From contig NZ_JAUXQZ010000025.1 in the NCBI RefSeq assembly GCF_030682035.1, positions 372,001-436,000 of the forward strand: a DNA stretch of 64,000 nucleotides. Reading direction: 5' to 3'. Position numbers and translations under genes: made by a program. Each line of letters opens with the position of its first letter. Position 1 is the first letter of the stretch. This DNA comes from Brevundimonas sp. (GTDB lineage Bacteria > Pseudomonadota > Alphaproteobacteria > Caulobacterales > Caulobacteraceae). Under the pieces are notes generated by a model that saw only the letters and a list, made by a program, of their open reading frames with translations, was not told the origin of the DNA and ran no database searches. This document shows positions 11,305 through 22,739 of this stretch, one piece after another.

Positions 11305-13086
11305 TCAGGCCGCGTTGGGAAGGGTGACCGATACTTCCGCGCCCCCGCCCGGTGCGCTGTCGATCGACAACACGCCGCCCGACTGGCGGGCGAAGGCGTA
11401 GGCCTGCGACAGGCCGAGGCCCGCCGCACCGTCGCGGGTGGTGAAGAAGGGTTCGACCGCGCGAGCGGCGAGATCGCGGTCCATGCCCGGGCCGCTGTCC
11501 CGCACGCTCAGACGCACCCCGCCCTCCAGCATGGTTTCCAGCCGCACCGCAACCGACCCCCGGCCGGCGACGGCCTCCACGGCGTTCTGGGTCAGGCCGC
11601 GAACCGCGCCTTCGAAGGCGACGGGGTCGAGGCGCACGGGTGCGGCTTCAGACGGCCCTTCGATCATCAGGTCGATGCCCGGCCCGCCCATGGCGCGCAG
11701 GCGGGTCTCCATGCCGCGCAGCAGCACACCGGCGTCGAGGACGCGCAGTACCGGTTCGTCGTCACCCTGCGAGAAGGCGGTCAGCCGTCGGGTGAGAATT
11801 TCGCCCCGCTGGCCGGCGGCCAGGGCAGCCTGGCCGATGCGGCGCACCCGGGCCGGGTCGTCGGCCTGGCGCAGCATCATGTCCAGGGCGCCGGTCATGA
11901 CCCCCAGCAGGGCGTTGAAGTCATGGGCCAGCCCGCCCGTCAGGCGGCCGACGCTCTCCATACGGCGGCCCCCGACCAGCTCGGCCTCGGCGTCTTCGCC
12001 GGCCTTGCGCGCGGCGGCCCAGGCGGACTGGGCCTCCTCGCGGGCGGCGGCGGCGGCGGCGAGCGCTTCCCCGGCCTGACGGCGAGCGTCCTCGGCAGCT
12101 TCGCGCAGGGCGAGGGTCTCGTCCGACGCAGTCTCGGGCTCGACCTCCACGACGACCGGTTCAGACGCCGGGGTCGGCTCCGCGCGCTCTCCGGCCAGCA
12201 GCAGGGCGTCAGCGATGCCGTCGGCGTCGGTCAGCGGCAGCATGGACCAGCGGATGCCATCGTCGGCTCCGCGGTGCGAGACGAAGGCCTCGGCCTCGCC
12301 GGCGGGGGCGGACAGGGCGGCGCGCAGGGCCTGGCGGCCTTCGACCCGCTCATCCTCAGCCAGGAACAGTTCGGAGAAGTCACCGTCAGCCTCGGGGCGG
12401 CCCAGCACCAGCAGGGCGGTGCGGTTGGCTTCGCGCACCCGGCCGTCGGCGCCGACCACGATCAGCGCGCTGGAAGCGGCGTCGAAGACCCGGCGGGTCA
12501 GGTCGTCCGACGAAACTGCAACGGGCTCCGGCATGATCACTTCGGGGGTCTGTAGCCCTTCGGTCTCGACGATGGCGGCGGTCGAGCCGGTGATCTGGCC
12601 CAGTTCGTTCTCGATCGGCATGGCCGTGACCGAGACCAGCATCTTGCGGCGCGAGGCGGGGTTGGCCAGCAGATGCTGAAACCCGCGGACCGTCTGGCCG
12701 CGCAGGGCGCGGGCGCTGGGCAGCAGGTCCGGCGGCACGGGCCGACCGTCCGGGAAGGTGATGCCCCAGGTGGCCGAATGAAAGCGCAGGCCGATCAGCT
12801 CGGCGTCCTTGCGACCCAGCAGCTGGTGGGCGGCGCGGTTGGCGAAGACGAATTTTCCTTGCCGGTCGGTCTCCACGAGGGCGACGGGAATGGCGTTCAG
12901 GGTTTCGAAAAGACGCTTCTGGGAATCGTCGGCGACCCGCTGGATCAGATCAAGCTGATCCGAGGCGCTGACGTGGCGCGTACTGTTGCGAAAGGCGAAC
13001 CACAGGGCGACGAGGCCCACGATCCAGCCCACGACGGCGACCGCTCCCAGCACCCACATCCAGTTGACCTGGCCTTCGAGAAACAT
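11305..13086 (-). CDS. Membrane-anchored PAS sensor histidine kinase
   Basis: The product is 593 residues. It has one N-terminal transmembrane segment (residues about 9-32), a PAS domain (about 55-175), a second PAS-like domain (about 190-290) and an Ala/Glu-rich coiled coil (about 315-375). The dimerisation box GGLAHDFNALL follows, with phospho-acceptor H388. The ATPase domain shows N box (NAVEAV), G1 (DSGPGMD) and G2 (GLGLSQA). The HDFN form of the H box resembles the CckA-type kinases of Caulobacterales. No receiver or response regulator gene is adjacent, so it is an orphan kinase. The signal is unknown. Confidence 0.88.
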   Translation of the reverse strand: MFLEGQVNWMWVLGAVAVVGWIVGLVALWFAFRNSTRHVSASDQLDLIQRVADDSQKRLFETLNAIPVALVETDRQGKFVFANRAAHQLLGRKDAELIGLRFHSATWGITFPDGRPVPPDLLPSARALRGQTVRGFQHLLANPASRRKMLVSVTAMPIENELGQITGSTAAIVETEGLQTPEVIMPEPVAVSSDDLTRRVFDAASSALIVVGADGRVREANRTALLVLGRPEADGDFSELFLAEDERVEGRQALRAALSAPAGEAEAFVSHRGADDGIRWSMLPLTDADGIADALLLAGERAEPTPASEPVVVEVEPETASDETLALREAAEDARRQAGEALAAAAAAREEAQSAWAAARKAGEDAEAELVGGRRMESVGRLTGGLAHDFNALLGVMTGALDMMLRQADDPARVRRIGQAALAAGQRGEILTRRLTAFSQGDDEPVLRVLDAGVLLRGMETRLRAMGGPGIDLMIEGPSEAAPVRLDPVAFEGAVRGLTQNAVEAVAGRGSVAVRLETMLEGGVRLSVRDSGPGMDRDLAARAVEPFFTTRDGAAGLGLSQAYAFARQSGGVLSIDSAPGGGAEVSVTLPNAA

Positions 13087-13310
13087 GCGACCCGACTGTC
13101 CCGTTATGGCGCCACACGCGCCTGTCCGGGAGACACCTTGCAAACGGCGAACCGAACCGGTCCGCTTTCGCCCCGAAGGCGACCTAGCCGGGCTTGACCG
13201 CGCCGTCCAGCGTCACCGTACCGGACCGGGACGGTGCTCGATCTGGTTCAGGCGGTCCCGGCTAGATGCCGCCCGGCCGAGAGGAAATGCGCCGCCCGGG
13301 CGCAGAAAGC

Positions 13311-13341
13311 AGGAAAGCCCGATCACGGGGACCGGGCTTCC
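13311..13341 (-). terminator. Putative terminator of tRNA-Gly
   Basis: Reading leftward from the tRNA, AAGCCCG and CGGGCTT form a 7-bp stem around an 11-base loop, followed by a T/C-rich stretch. The T-run is imperfect, so the call is moderate. Confidence 0.55.
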
Positions 13342-13352
13342 TGGGCTTCGAC

Positions 13353-13427
13353 TGGAGCGGGCGAAGAGATTCGAACTCTCGACCCCAACCTTGGCAAGGT
13401 TGTGCTCTACCACTGAGCTACGCCCGC
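13353..13427 (-). tRNA. tRNA-Gly (anticodon GCC)
   Basis: On the minus strand the acceptor stem GCGGGCG pairs with CGCCCGC and is followed by an encoded TCCA end. The D arm (GCTC AGTGGTA GAGC), the anticodon stem CAACC/GGTTG with loop TTGCCAA, and the T loop TTCGAAT are all present. The anticodon is GCC, reading GGC and GGU codons. Length is 75 nt including CCA. Confidence 0.97.
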
Positions 13428-13502
13428 ATCTCAATCGAGAGCGGGGCCTATAGCGGAGGGGCGGCAAACCCTGCAAGTCCCTTTGCGGAAGATTCCGCAG
13501 AT

Positions 13503-13541
13503 GCGCTCAAGTAGCGAGGCTCCGCGAGCCGAGCGTAGCGC
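13503..13541. repeat. REP-like palindrome, copy 2
   Basis: Outer arms GCGCT/AGCGC, the foot CTCAAGTAG, and an enlarged inner hairpin GGCTC/GAGCC. It lies just downstream of the SDR stop codon, where it could also function as a terminator. Confidence 0.7.
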
Positions 13542-13550
13542 TCGCCGCGC

Positions 13551-14333
13551 CTAACGCGGCGCCAACCGTATCGCGCCGTCGAGGCGGATGCATTCGCCGT
13601 TGATGTAGACGTTTCTGGCTAGTTCCAGCACCAGGGAGGCGTAGTCCGCGGGCGTGCCCAGGCGGCTGGGGAAGGGGATGGCGGCGGCCAGCGCGTCCTG
13701 AATCTTCTGGTCCATGCCGGCCATCATCGGCGTCCACATGATGCCGGGCAGGATGGTATTGCAGCGGATGCCTTCCTGGGCCAGATCGCGGGCGACCGGC
13801 AGGGTCATGGCGTAGACGCCGCCCTTGGATGCGGCATAGGCCGCCTGGCCGATCTGGCCGTCCTGCGCCGCGACCGAGGCCGTGTTGACGATCAGGCCGC
13901 GTTCGCCGTCGGCCATCGGCTCCAGCGCTGCCATGCCGGCCGCCGACTGGCTCAGGACGCGGAAGCTGCCGAACAGATTGACCCGTACGGTGCGCTCGAA
14001 ACCGGCCATGTCATGGGCGCGGATCTCGCCGGTGTCCTTCTTGCGGCTGACGGTCTTCTGGCCCGTGGCGATGCCGGCGCAATTGACCGTCAGACGCTCC
14101 TGGCCGTGAGCGGCGCGGGCCTTTTCAAAGCCGGCGGCGACCGAGGCGTCGTCGGTCACGTCCACATGGCAGAACACCCCGCCCAGCTGTTCGGCGATGA
14201 CCTCTCCACGCTCGGCGTTCATGTCGAACAGGGCGACCTTCGCGCCCGTCGCTGCAATGGCTCGCGCCGTGCCTTCGCCCAGGCCCGAGGCTCCGCCCGT
14301 CACCACCGCCGCGATCGAACTGTCGAGTTTCAT
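13551..14333 (-). CDS. SDR family dehydrogenase (HSD10-like)
   Basis: The product is 260 residues of classical short-chain dehydrogenase. The cofactor motif is VVTGGASGLGEGTA, an Asp follows beta2 (LFDMNAE, favouring NAD), and NCAG, the catalytic Ser in NTASVAA and YAASK are present. The C-terminal AIPFPSRLGTPADYASLV is characteristic of the type II 3-hydroxyacyl-CoA dehydrogenase group (HSD17B10), so fatty-acid or branched-chain acyl-CoA oxidation is the likeliest role. The substrate is not decided by sequence. It is divergent from the YkvA-like gene. Confidence 0.88.
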   Translation of the reverse strand: MKLDSSIAAVVTGGASGLGEGTARAIAATGAKVALFDMNAERGEVIAEQLGGVFCHVDVTDDASVAAGFEKARAAHGQERLTVNCAGIATGQKTVSRKKDTGEIRAHDMAGFERTVRVNLFGSFRVLSQSAAGMAALEPMADGERGLIVNTASVAAQDGQIGQAAYAASKGGVYAMTLPVARDLAQEGIRCNTILPGIMWTPMMAGMDQKIQDALAAAIPFPSRLGTPADYASLVLELARNVYINGECIRLDGAIRLAPR

Positions 14334-14389
14334 GGCCGCAGCCCCTATGTTGATTTTGAACCGAGATCCGTCGCGGGGATTTAGCCGCC

Positions 14390-14788
14390 ATGACCACCAA
14401 TGCCAAACCCGTCTCGCCCGAAGACGCGCTGGACCCGTCCCGCGCCCTCGTGCCGTCTGTCCAGCAGGTCAATGAGGTGCGGGTGCAAAAAGGGTTCTGG
14501 CCCAAGATCCGGCGCACCGCGGCCCGAATTCCCTTCGCCCGGCAGGTGGTCAGCGTCTGGTATTCGGCCCGCGATCCCGAGACGCCGACGGCGGCCAAAG
14601 GGATCATGCTGGGGGCGCTGGCCTATTTCGTCCTGCCGTTCGACGCCATTCCCGACATCTTCGCCGGCATCGGCTTCACCGACGACGCCGCGGTCATCGC
14701 GGCCCTGATCGCCACCCTGGGCGCCAACATCAAGCGCCGGCACAAGGATCAGGCGACCGCCGCGCTGGAGCGGCTGCGCGACGACTGA
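14390..14788 (+). CDS. YkvA/DUF1232 family protein
   Basis: The product is 132 residues. It contains the DUF1232 core: ARDPETPTAAKGIMLGALAY followed by FVLPFDAIPDIFAGIGFTDD, with the typical PxDxIPD motif. The single hydrophobic stretch suggests membrane association. The function of the family is unknown. It is convergent with the MddA-like gene, 20 bp apart. Confidence 0.85.
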   Translation: MTTNAKPVSPEDALDPSRALVPSVQQVNEVRVQKGFWPKIRRTAARIPFARQVVSVWYSARDPETPTAAKGIMLGALAYFVLPFDAIPDIFAGIGFTDDAAVIAALIATLGANIKRRHKDQATAALERLRDD

Positions 14789-14808
14789 TCAGCGACGGGC
14801 CGCACGGC

Positions 14809-15546
14809 TTAGCGGGGCCGCCTCAGCGGCGGAATCGGCAGCAGCATCCCCACCCTGGCGCGGTAGTCGCGATAGCGATCGCCAAAGACCGTGATCAGAT
14901 CACGCTCTTCCAGCTGGATCGCGATCAGGACATAGGCGGTCGTGGCCAGGGCGAAGAACAGCCGGCCCTGGCTCATCGTCGGGGCCGCGAAGAAGCTGAT
15001 GACGAAGCCCAGATAGAGCGGGTGGCGCACGACCCGGTAGAACAGTGGGGTGCGAAAGTCCGAGGGCGGAATCTCGCGCCGCCGCCTGTAAGCCCAGACT
15101 TGGCGCAGGCCGAACAGATCAAAATGGTTGATCAGGAAGGTCGACAGCAGGACCGTGGCCCAGCCGAACCAGAACAGGGCCCAGATGGCCGTCGCCGCCG
15201 GACCAGCCGGGACGCTCCAGACCACGTCCGGCATGGGCCGCCACTGCGACATCAGCAGCAGCAGCGCCAGGCTGGCCGCCAGCACATAGGTGGAACGCTC
15301 GACCGGCGGCGGCACGAATCGGGTCCACCAGCTCTTGAAGGCCGGCCGCGCCATCAGGCTATGCTGGACCGCGAACACCACCAGCAGAAGGGTGTCGACG
15401 ACGAGAGCCGTGATCAAAGGACCCGCCGGCCCCGAATCGATCGTCTTGGCCACGCCAAAACCACCGACAAAGGCCGTCGACCACAGGAAGGTGACGAAGA
15501 AGATTGCATAGGCGAAAAGCCCGTAGATGACCGCCAGCCAGCGCAT
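14809..15546 (-). CDS. MddA/NnrU-like membrane methyltransferase
   Basis: The product is 245 residues with five to six membrane segments. The C-terminal half has the isoprenylcysteine-methyltransferase-like fold signature VVRHPLYLGF and ERDL near the end. The N-terminal half (FAVQHSLMARPAFKSWW, ERSTYVL, LMSQWRP) resembles MddA, the methanethiol S-methyltransferase that forms dimethylsulfide with S-adenosylmethionine. The MddA match is from memory of the family and not from a search. A more general NnrU-like annotation is the safe alternative. No sulfur metabolism gene is adjacent. Confidence 0.7.
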   Translation of the reverse strand: MRWLAVIYGLFAYAIFFVTFLWSTAFVGGFGVAKTIDSGPAGPLITALVVDTLLLVVFAVQHSLMARPAFKSWWTRFVPPPVERSTYVLAASLALLLLMSQWRPMPDVVWSVPAGPAATAIWALFWFGWATVLLSTFLINHFDLFGLRQVWAYRRRREIPPSDFRTPLFYRVVRHPLYLGFVISFFAAPTMSQGRLFFALATTAYVLIAIQLEERDLITVFGDRYRDYRARVGMLLPIPPLRRPR

Positions 15547-15645
15547 GTCGTGCCCCCGAGGCCGATGCCGCGGTCCATCGTCCGCGCAAGCTTGGCAATA
15601 ACACCGTTATATCACGAAGCCAACACGGCTCCTGCCACGCCGACG

Positions 15646-16647
15646 TCAGGCCTCGATCGTCACCACCACCTTGCCCATCACCGACCGGTCGCCCAGAGCC
15701 TTGATGGCCTCATGGGCCCGTTCCAGCGGGAAGGTCTGGCTGACGCGCGGGCGGATCTTGCCGTCCTCCCAGAAGCGCAGCAGATCGGCCATGTTGGCGG
15801 CGTGGGCGGCCGGGTCGCGCATCACGGCCGCACCCCAGAACACCCCGATCACCGACACCGACTTCAACAGCGTCAGGTTCAGCGGCAGGGCCGGTATGCC
15901 GGCCGGGAAGCCGACCACCAGATAACGCCCGTTCCAGTCCATCGCGCGCAGGGCCGGCTCGCAATAGTCGCCCCCAACGGCGTCATAGACCACGTCCGGC
16001 CCGTCGCGGCCCGAGGCCAGCTTCAGCTCGCCCGACAGCTCCTTCTGGGCCGCCTTGTCCATCTTGCCGGTGGGATAGATCAGGCCGTTGTCGGCCCCCG
16101 CCTCCAGCGCGAACTGGACCTTGTCGTTGGTCGAGGCGGCGGCGATGACATGCGCGCCCATGGCCTTGCCCAGCTCGACCGCGGCCACGCCCACGCCGCC
16201 GGCGGCGCCCAGCACCAGCAGGCTCTCCCCCGCCTTCAGCTGCGCCCGGTCCTTGAGGGCGTAGTAGGACGTGCCATAGGTCATCACCAGCGCAGCGGCC
16301 GTGTTGAAATCCATCGCGTCGGGGATTTTCATCACCGAGGCGGCGGGGACGGCCAGCCGCTCGACCATGCCGCCCCAGCCGGGCACGGCGATGACCCGGT
16401 CGCCCTTGCGGACGCTGGTCACGCCCTCGCCGATCGCCTCGACCACGCCCGCGACCTCGCCGCCGGGCGAGAAGGGGCGCTGCGGCTTGAACTGGTATCG
16501 GTCCTCGATGATCAGGGTGTCGGGGAAGTTGACCCCGATGGCCCGCACGTCGATCACCACCTCGCCCTTCATCGGCCGGGGGTCCATCACCTCCTCGACA
16601 ACCAGGGTTTCGGGACCGCCGGGGGCCTTGGACAGGACAGCGCGCAT
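15646..16647 (-). CDS. NADPH:quinone oxidoreductase, zinc-free MDR family
   Basis: The product is 333 residues of the medium-chain dehydrogenase/reductase superfamily. Motifs are GVNFPDTLIIEDRYQ, PGGEVAGVV, the nucleotide-binding AAGGVGVAAVELGKAMGA, and VVYDAVGGDYCE. The structural and catalytic zinc ligands of alcohol dehydrogenases are missing, as in quinone oxidoreductases. The substrate is unknown; acryloyl-CoA-reductase-like activity is another possibility. The next gene on this strand lies 99 bp downstream. Confidence 0.88.
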   Translation of the reverse strand: MRAVLSKAPGGPETLVVEEVMDPRPMKGEVVIDVRAIGVNFPDTLIIEDRYQFKPQRPFSPGGEVAGVVEAIGEGVTSVRKGDRVIAVPGWGGMVERLAVPAASVMKIPDAMDFNTAAALVMTYGTSYYALKDRAQLKAGESLLVLGAAGGVGVAAVELGKAMGAHVIAAASTNDKVQFALEAGADNGLIYPTGKMDKAAQKELSGELKLASGRDGPDVVYDAVGGDYCEPALRAMDWNGRYLVVGFPAGIPALPLNLTLLKSVSVIGVFWGAAVMRDPAAHAANMADLLRFWEDGKIRPRVSQTFPLERAHEAIKALGDRSVMGKVVVTIEA

Positions 16648-16673
16648 TGTTTCAGGTCTCGCTTCGCTCGGAA

Positions 16674-16703
16674 GGCCTGTCGCGCTTCGCGCGACTTGAG
16701 GCC
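16674..16703. repeat. REP-like palindrome, copy 3
   Basis: This 30-nt element reads, on the minus strand, GGCCTCAAGT, then stem CGCGC with loop GAA, then CGACAGGCC. Outer arms are GGCCT/AGGCC. It lies between the divergent oxidoreductase and asparaginase genes, 26 bp upstream of the oxidoreductase start. Confidence 0.75.
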
Positions 16704-16807
16704 CTCTTGTCAGGGGTGGGGGAAGACGTGGTCGGTAGTGTTCCGTCGCGGGTGAGGCTAATCAGCGTCCCGCCCGTTTAAAAGGGGCGATCCGGAGACG
16801 ACCCAGT

Positions 16808-17677
16808 ATGACGGCCCTCATTCTGCACGGCGGCGCCGGCGCGCGACGCGACCGCGACTATAGCGCCGAGACCGCTCACATGCGCGAGGTGGTCACAGCC
16901 ATGCGGGCGCGGCTGGCGGACGGCGCGTCTGCGCTGGACGTTGCGGTCGAGGCGACGGTCCTGCTGGAGGATTCGGGTCTCTATGTCGCCGGGCGCGGGG
17001 CCTCGCCGAACCTCGCGGGCGCGTATGAGCTGGACGCCAGCCTGATGGACGGCGACGGTCGACGGCCCGGCGCCGTGGCCGCCCTTCAGGGCTTCCGCAA
17101 TCCCGTACGCGCCGCCCGCGCGGTGATGGACCACACCCCCCATGTGATGCTGGTCGGCGAGGGCGCCTGTCGGTTCGCGGCTGATCAGGGCCTTGACCGG
17201 ATCGACGACCCCGCCGCCTGGTTCACCCACGCCGGTCAGGGCGAGGACAACCACCCGCCCGGCACGCTGAGCCACGGGACGGTCGGCTGCTGCGTGCTGG
17301 ACCGCGACGGGCGGCTTGCGGCGGCGACCTCGACGGCGGGCGTGTTCGGCAAGATGCCGGGACGCGTCGGCGACACCCCCATCCCCGGCGCCGGCAGCTG
17401 GGCCGACGGCCGCGTTGCGGTCTCGGGCACCGGTCAGGGCGAGTATTTCATCCGCGTCGCCGCCTGCGCCCAGGTCAGCTGGCGCGTCGCCGGGGGACAG
17501 ACTCTCGTCGAGGCCGGGCGCGCCGTGATCGACGAGATCGGCGACATGGGCGGCGACGGCGGCCTGATCGCTCTGGACCGCCTCGGCAACATCGCCCATC
17601 CCTTCAACAGCCAGGGCATGAAACGCGCCTGGTTGACCCCCGACGGCGAGATCGGGGTCGAGGTGTTCGGGCCCTGA
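16808..17677 (+). CDS. Isoaspartyl peptidase / L-asparaginase (Ntn family)
   Basis: The product is 289 residues of a plant-type asparaginase. It is made as a proenzyme that cuts itself before a threonine; here the site is [10 protein letters not shown] with the nucleophile Thr, followed by [20 protein letters not shown], which contains the substrate-binding [12 protein letters not shown] motif. The N-terminal ILHGGAGA is also diagnostic. It hydrolyses beta-aspartyl dipeptides and asparagine. Size and motifs are complete. Confidence 0.92.
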   Translation: MTALILHGGAGARRDRDYSAETAHMREVVTAMRARLADGASALDVAVEATVLLEDSGLYVAGRGASPNLAGAYELDASLMDGDGRRPGAVAALQGFRNPVRAARAVMDHTPHVMLVGEGACRFAADQGLDRIDDPAAWFTHAGQGEDNHPPGTLSHGTVGCCVLDRDGRLAAATSTAGVFGKMPGRVGDTPIPGAGSWADGRVAVSGTGQGEYFIRVAACAQVSWRVAGGQTLVEAGRAVIDEIGDMGGDGGLIALDRLGNIAHPFNSQGMKRAWLTPDGEIGVEVFGP

Positions 17678-17791
17678 CGACAGCTCAGGGCTGTTCGATG
17701 ACAAGGGCGCTGAGCGTCCTCTTTCAGGCCCCAAGCTTGGCGCCGCTCCCGACCCCTTGGCGGACACTTTCGACCCGCCCGCAGAGGTTAT

Positions 17792-18604
17792 CTACCTCTT
17801 TGTAGCCACAACCCGGAGGAAAGTTGCGGGTATTTCGGTGCTATCCTCGCCGGCGCGATTGTACTCTTCGAACAGCTTCGTGAGCTCGGTTTCAAGCTGC
17901 TCAGCCTTGCCATCCTTTGAGGCCGCCTCAAACGCGTTCATCGTCGGGCCGTAATATTGCTTAAAGGTTTGGAATAGCTCGCGCGGCGGACCAGCACAGC
18001 GGAAGATATAGGTCGCGCGCTCGCAAGAGATATTCTCAGCTGACACGCCAGCCGCCCCGAAGCGCTCACGAACGTTGTCCTCTACACCCCACGTGACCGG
18101 GCTGATGAACCCCTCGGGCGGCGGCGGGGTGTAGGCAGCGCTCGTTTTCAGGACCTGCGCGATCAGGGTTGGATCGCCGGGAATCCAGCTCCCCATGACG
18201 ATTCGCCCCCCCTTGCGCGTGACCCGCACCATCTCTTTCGCCACATCAAACGGTCGCGGCGCAAACATCGCGCCGAAGATACTCACCACAAGGTCAAAGC
18301 TCTCGTCGGCGAGATCCCGCAGGTCCGATGCGTCGCCCTCCTGGAACCGAAGGTTGCCCAATCCCGCCGCAGCCGCCCGGGCGTTGCCGGCAGCCACGAG
18401 ATTCTCAGCGATATCCACTCCCAGGACGTTGGCGCCTCGCTGGGCTGCCGGTACTGCGGTCGTGCCGTCGCCGCAGCCCAGGTCGAGAATGTCCAGGCCC
18501 GGCTTCAGGCCAAGTCCTTCCACCAATTCCTCACCGCTTTCCCGCATCGCGGCGGCGATCTTGGTGAAGTCCCCCTTCTCCCACAGCGCCTTGTTCGGAT
18601 TCAC
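17792..18604 (-). CDS. Class I SAM-dependent methyltransferase
   Basis: The product is 270 residues. SAM-binding motif I is ILDLGCGDGTTAVPAA, motif II is FDLVVSIFGAMFAPRPFD, and post-motif VRVTRKGGRIVMGSW follows, as in UbiE/COQ5-like methyltransferases of unknown substrate. I chose the GTG at 18604 because GGGAGG lies just upstream; a longer in-frame ATG start at 18643 lacks that support. Codon use is more AT-tolerant (ATA, TTG, AAG) than in neighbouring genes, so recent acquisition is possible. Confidence 0.8.
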   Translation of the reverse strand: MNPNKALWEKGDFTKIAAAMRESGEELVEGLGLKPGLDILDLGCGDGTTAVPAAQRGANVLGVDIAENLVAAGNARAAAAGLGNLRFQEGDASDLRDLADESFDLVVSIFGAMFAPRPFDVAKEMVRVTRKGGRIVMGSWIPGDPTLIAQVLKTSAAYTPPPPEGFISPVTWGVEDNVRERFGAAGVSAENISCERATYIFRCAGPPRELFQTFKQYYGPTMNAFEAASKDGKAEQLETELTKLFEEYNRAGEDSTEIPATFLRVVATKR

Positions 18605-18870
18605 GGCCTCGCCTCCCTTTTCCCGGAGCCGACACTTAATCACACCCGGCTTGAGGTGTCAGTGAGGTGCTCTCGATGAATGCTTTTTGCCATAATTCTC
18701 TACGTCCGCACACGGCCTCCACCCCTTGCGGACAGAAAGGCGTAGCCGAATCTTACCGGCCGCTCAAATGACGAGGTCTGATTTTGAGGCCAGTGACGAA
18801 ACGCCCTCAATGTGCGATAACCGCGTTCTTCGGCTCCGCCAACCGGAGCAAGCGCGAGGGGGAAGCAGCA

Positions 18871-19503
18871 ATGAAAAATTCCGGCAGATATTTGCTCGCC
18901 GCGGCGTTTGCGCTGTCGACGGCTTCGTGCGCGACCGTTCCGCCGGCGACCGTCGCCGGCGACCCAAGCCTTGATGAAGCTCGCGCAGCGACGGATAGGT
19001 TTAAGGACGTCAACGTCGCACTTCGCGAAGGATATGTCCGCGATCCGATGGACCATTGCGTGACGGCGGTCGAAATGGGCCTGCCAGCAAGCGCCGGCGC
19101 GATGGGCATTCACTACAGCCGTCCGGACCTGCTCGGGCTGCCTCCCGGGGCGCCGACCGCGCGCGTCAACGGGAGCGGCATTCATACCGATTTCCGCAAT
19201 CCGGCTATCCTGATTTACGAACCGCAGGCCAACGGAAGCCTCGAGCTGGTGGCGATCGAGAATCTGGTGTTCCAGCAATCTTGGCACGCTGCCGGGCACG
19301 CCGGTAGGCCGTCCTATCTCGGCGTCAGCTACGACGCGATGGCCGACGATCCAGCGACCGCGCTCGATGAGGCTCACATGTTCGAGCCTCATTACGACCG
19401 GCACGTATGGCTGTACCGCGCCAATCCGAGCGGCGTGTTCGCCCCGTTCAACCCGGCGGTGAGTTGCGCCCACCATAGGGCGGCCCACGCGCATTCCGGC
19501 TGA
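18871..19503 (+). CDS. Conserved hypothetical lipoprotein
   Basis: The product is 210 residues with a lipoprotein-type signal (KNSGRYLLAAAFALSTASC). The body resembles a widespread family of hypothetical secreted proteins marked by MGIHYSRPDLL, AILIYEPQ, LVAIENLVF, HVWLYRANPSGVFAPFNP and a C-terminal Cys. I know no function for it. The ATG at 18871 was chosen because it is preceded by GAGGGGGAAG and starts the signal peptide; an upstream ATG at 18784 would put 29 basic residues before it. The gene is divergent from the methyltransferase, with a 266-bp spacer. Confidence 0.75.
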   Translation: MKNSGRYLLAAAFALSTASCATVPPATVAGDPSLDEARAATDRFKDVNVALREGYVRDPMDHCVTAVEMGLPASAGAMGIHYSRPDLLGLPPGAPTARVNGSGIHTDFRNPAILIYEPQANGSLELVAIENLVFQQSWHAAGHAGRPSYLGVSYDAMADDPATALDEAHMFEPHYDRHVWLYRANPSGVFAPFNPAVSCAHHRAAHAHSG

Positions 19504-19604
19504 CTGCGGGCCCATGGAGATGCGCGACATCCGCTAAATGTCCGCTCACCACCCTATCCCGCCCTTCGAAAAGTCCGCTTTCGGCGCACCAGCCTCGCAT
19601 CAAC

Positions 19605-19640
19605 AAAAAGGGCCGGCCGATCGCTCCGCCGGCCCTCAAT
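19605..19640 (-). terminator. Intrinsic terminator downstream of aconitase
   Basis: Read on the minus strand, AGGGCCGGC and GCCGGCCCT form a strong GC stem around a short loop, immediately followed by TTTTTG. It lies 37 bp after the acnA stop. This is the clearest rho-independent terminator in the window. Confidence 0.85.
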
Positions 19641-19676
19641 CGTTTGGCCTAACGGGCGTTCGCGCTACTGGAGGCC

Positions 19677-22379
<2,703 letters not shown>

Positions 22380-22573
22380 GGAGAGGCTTCCTCTGGTTCA
22401 CGCCGCCCGACAATCCGGTTGCACGAACGCGCGACTGACGACGGGGCGCACAGGTCCCCGCCGCGCGCGGCGAACGCCTGCTGCGGCGAGGCCGGATATA
22501 ACGAGGGTTCCGGGCGCCGTCCATGTATCCACGTCGGCGGCATGGGCATTGCGACCGAGTCGCAATCCGTCTT

Positions 22574-22735
22574 CCTTCCCCCCTTGCGGGGGAAGGTGGC
22601 TCGCGGAGCGAGACGGATGGGGGGTGAGACACCGATCCAGCCCGGTCGCCGCTGATCATTCCGCAGACTGCCGTCTGAAGCAGCCCCCCCATCCGACCGG
22701 CTCCGCCGGCCTCCTTCCCCCGCAAGGGGGGAAGG
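22574..22735. repeat. Inverted-repeat pair upstream of ccmA
   Basis: Two arms of about 50 bp face each other. Each consists of a CCTTCCCCC/GGGGGAAGG hairpin followed by GGC..GCGGAGC and CGGATGGGGG. The spacer is about 60 bp. The right arm ends one base before the ccmA ATG. The rest of the 357-bp gap between acnA and ccmA contains no gene that I can see. Confidence 0.8.
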
Positions 22736-22739
22736 AATG
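22713..22739 (+). promoter_or_regulatory. Hairpin covering the ccmA ribosome binding site
   Basis: CCTTCCCCC (22713-22721) can pair with the following G-run and AAGG (to 22735), which is the only purine-rich Shine-Dalgarno region before the ATG at 22737. Sequestration of the site is inferred from base pairing only. Confidence 0.5.
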
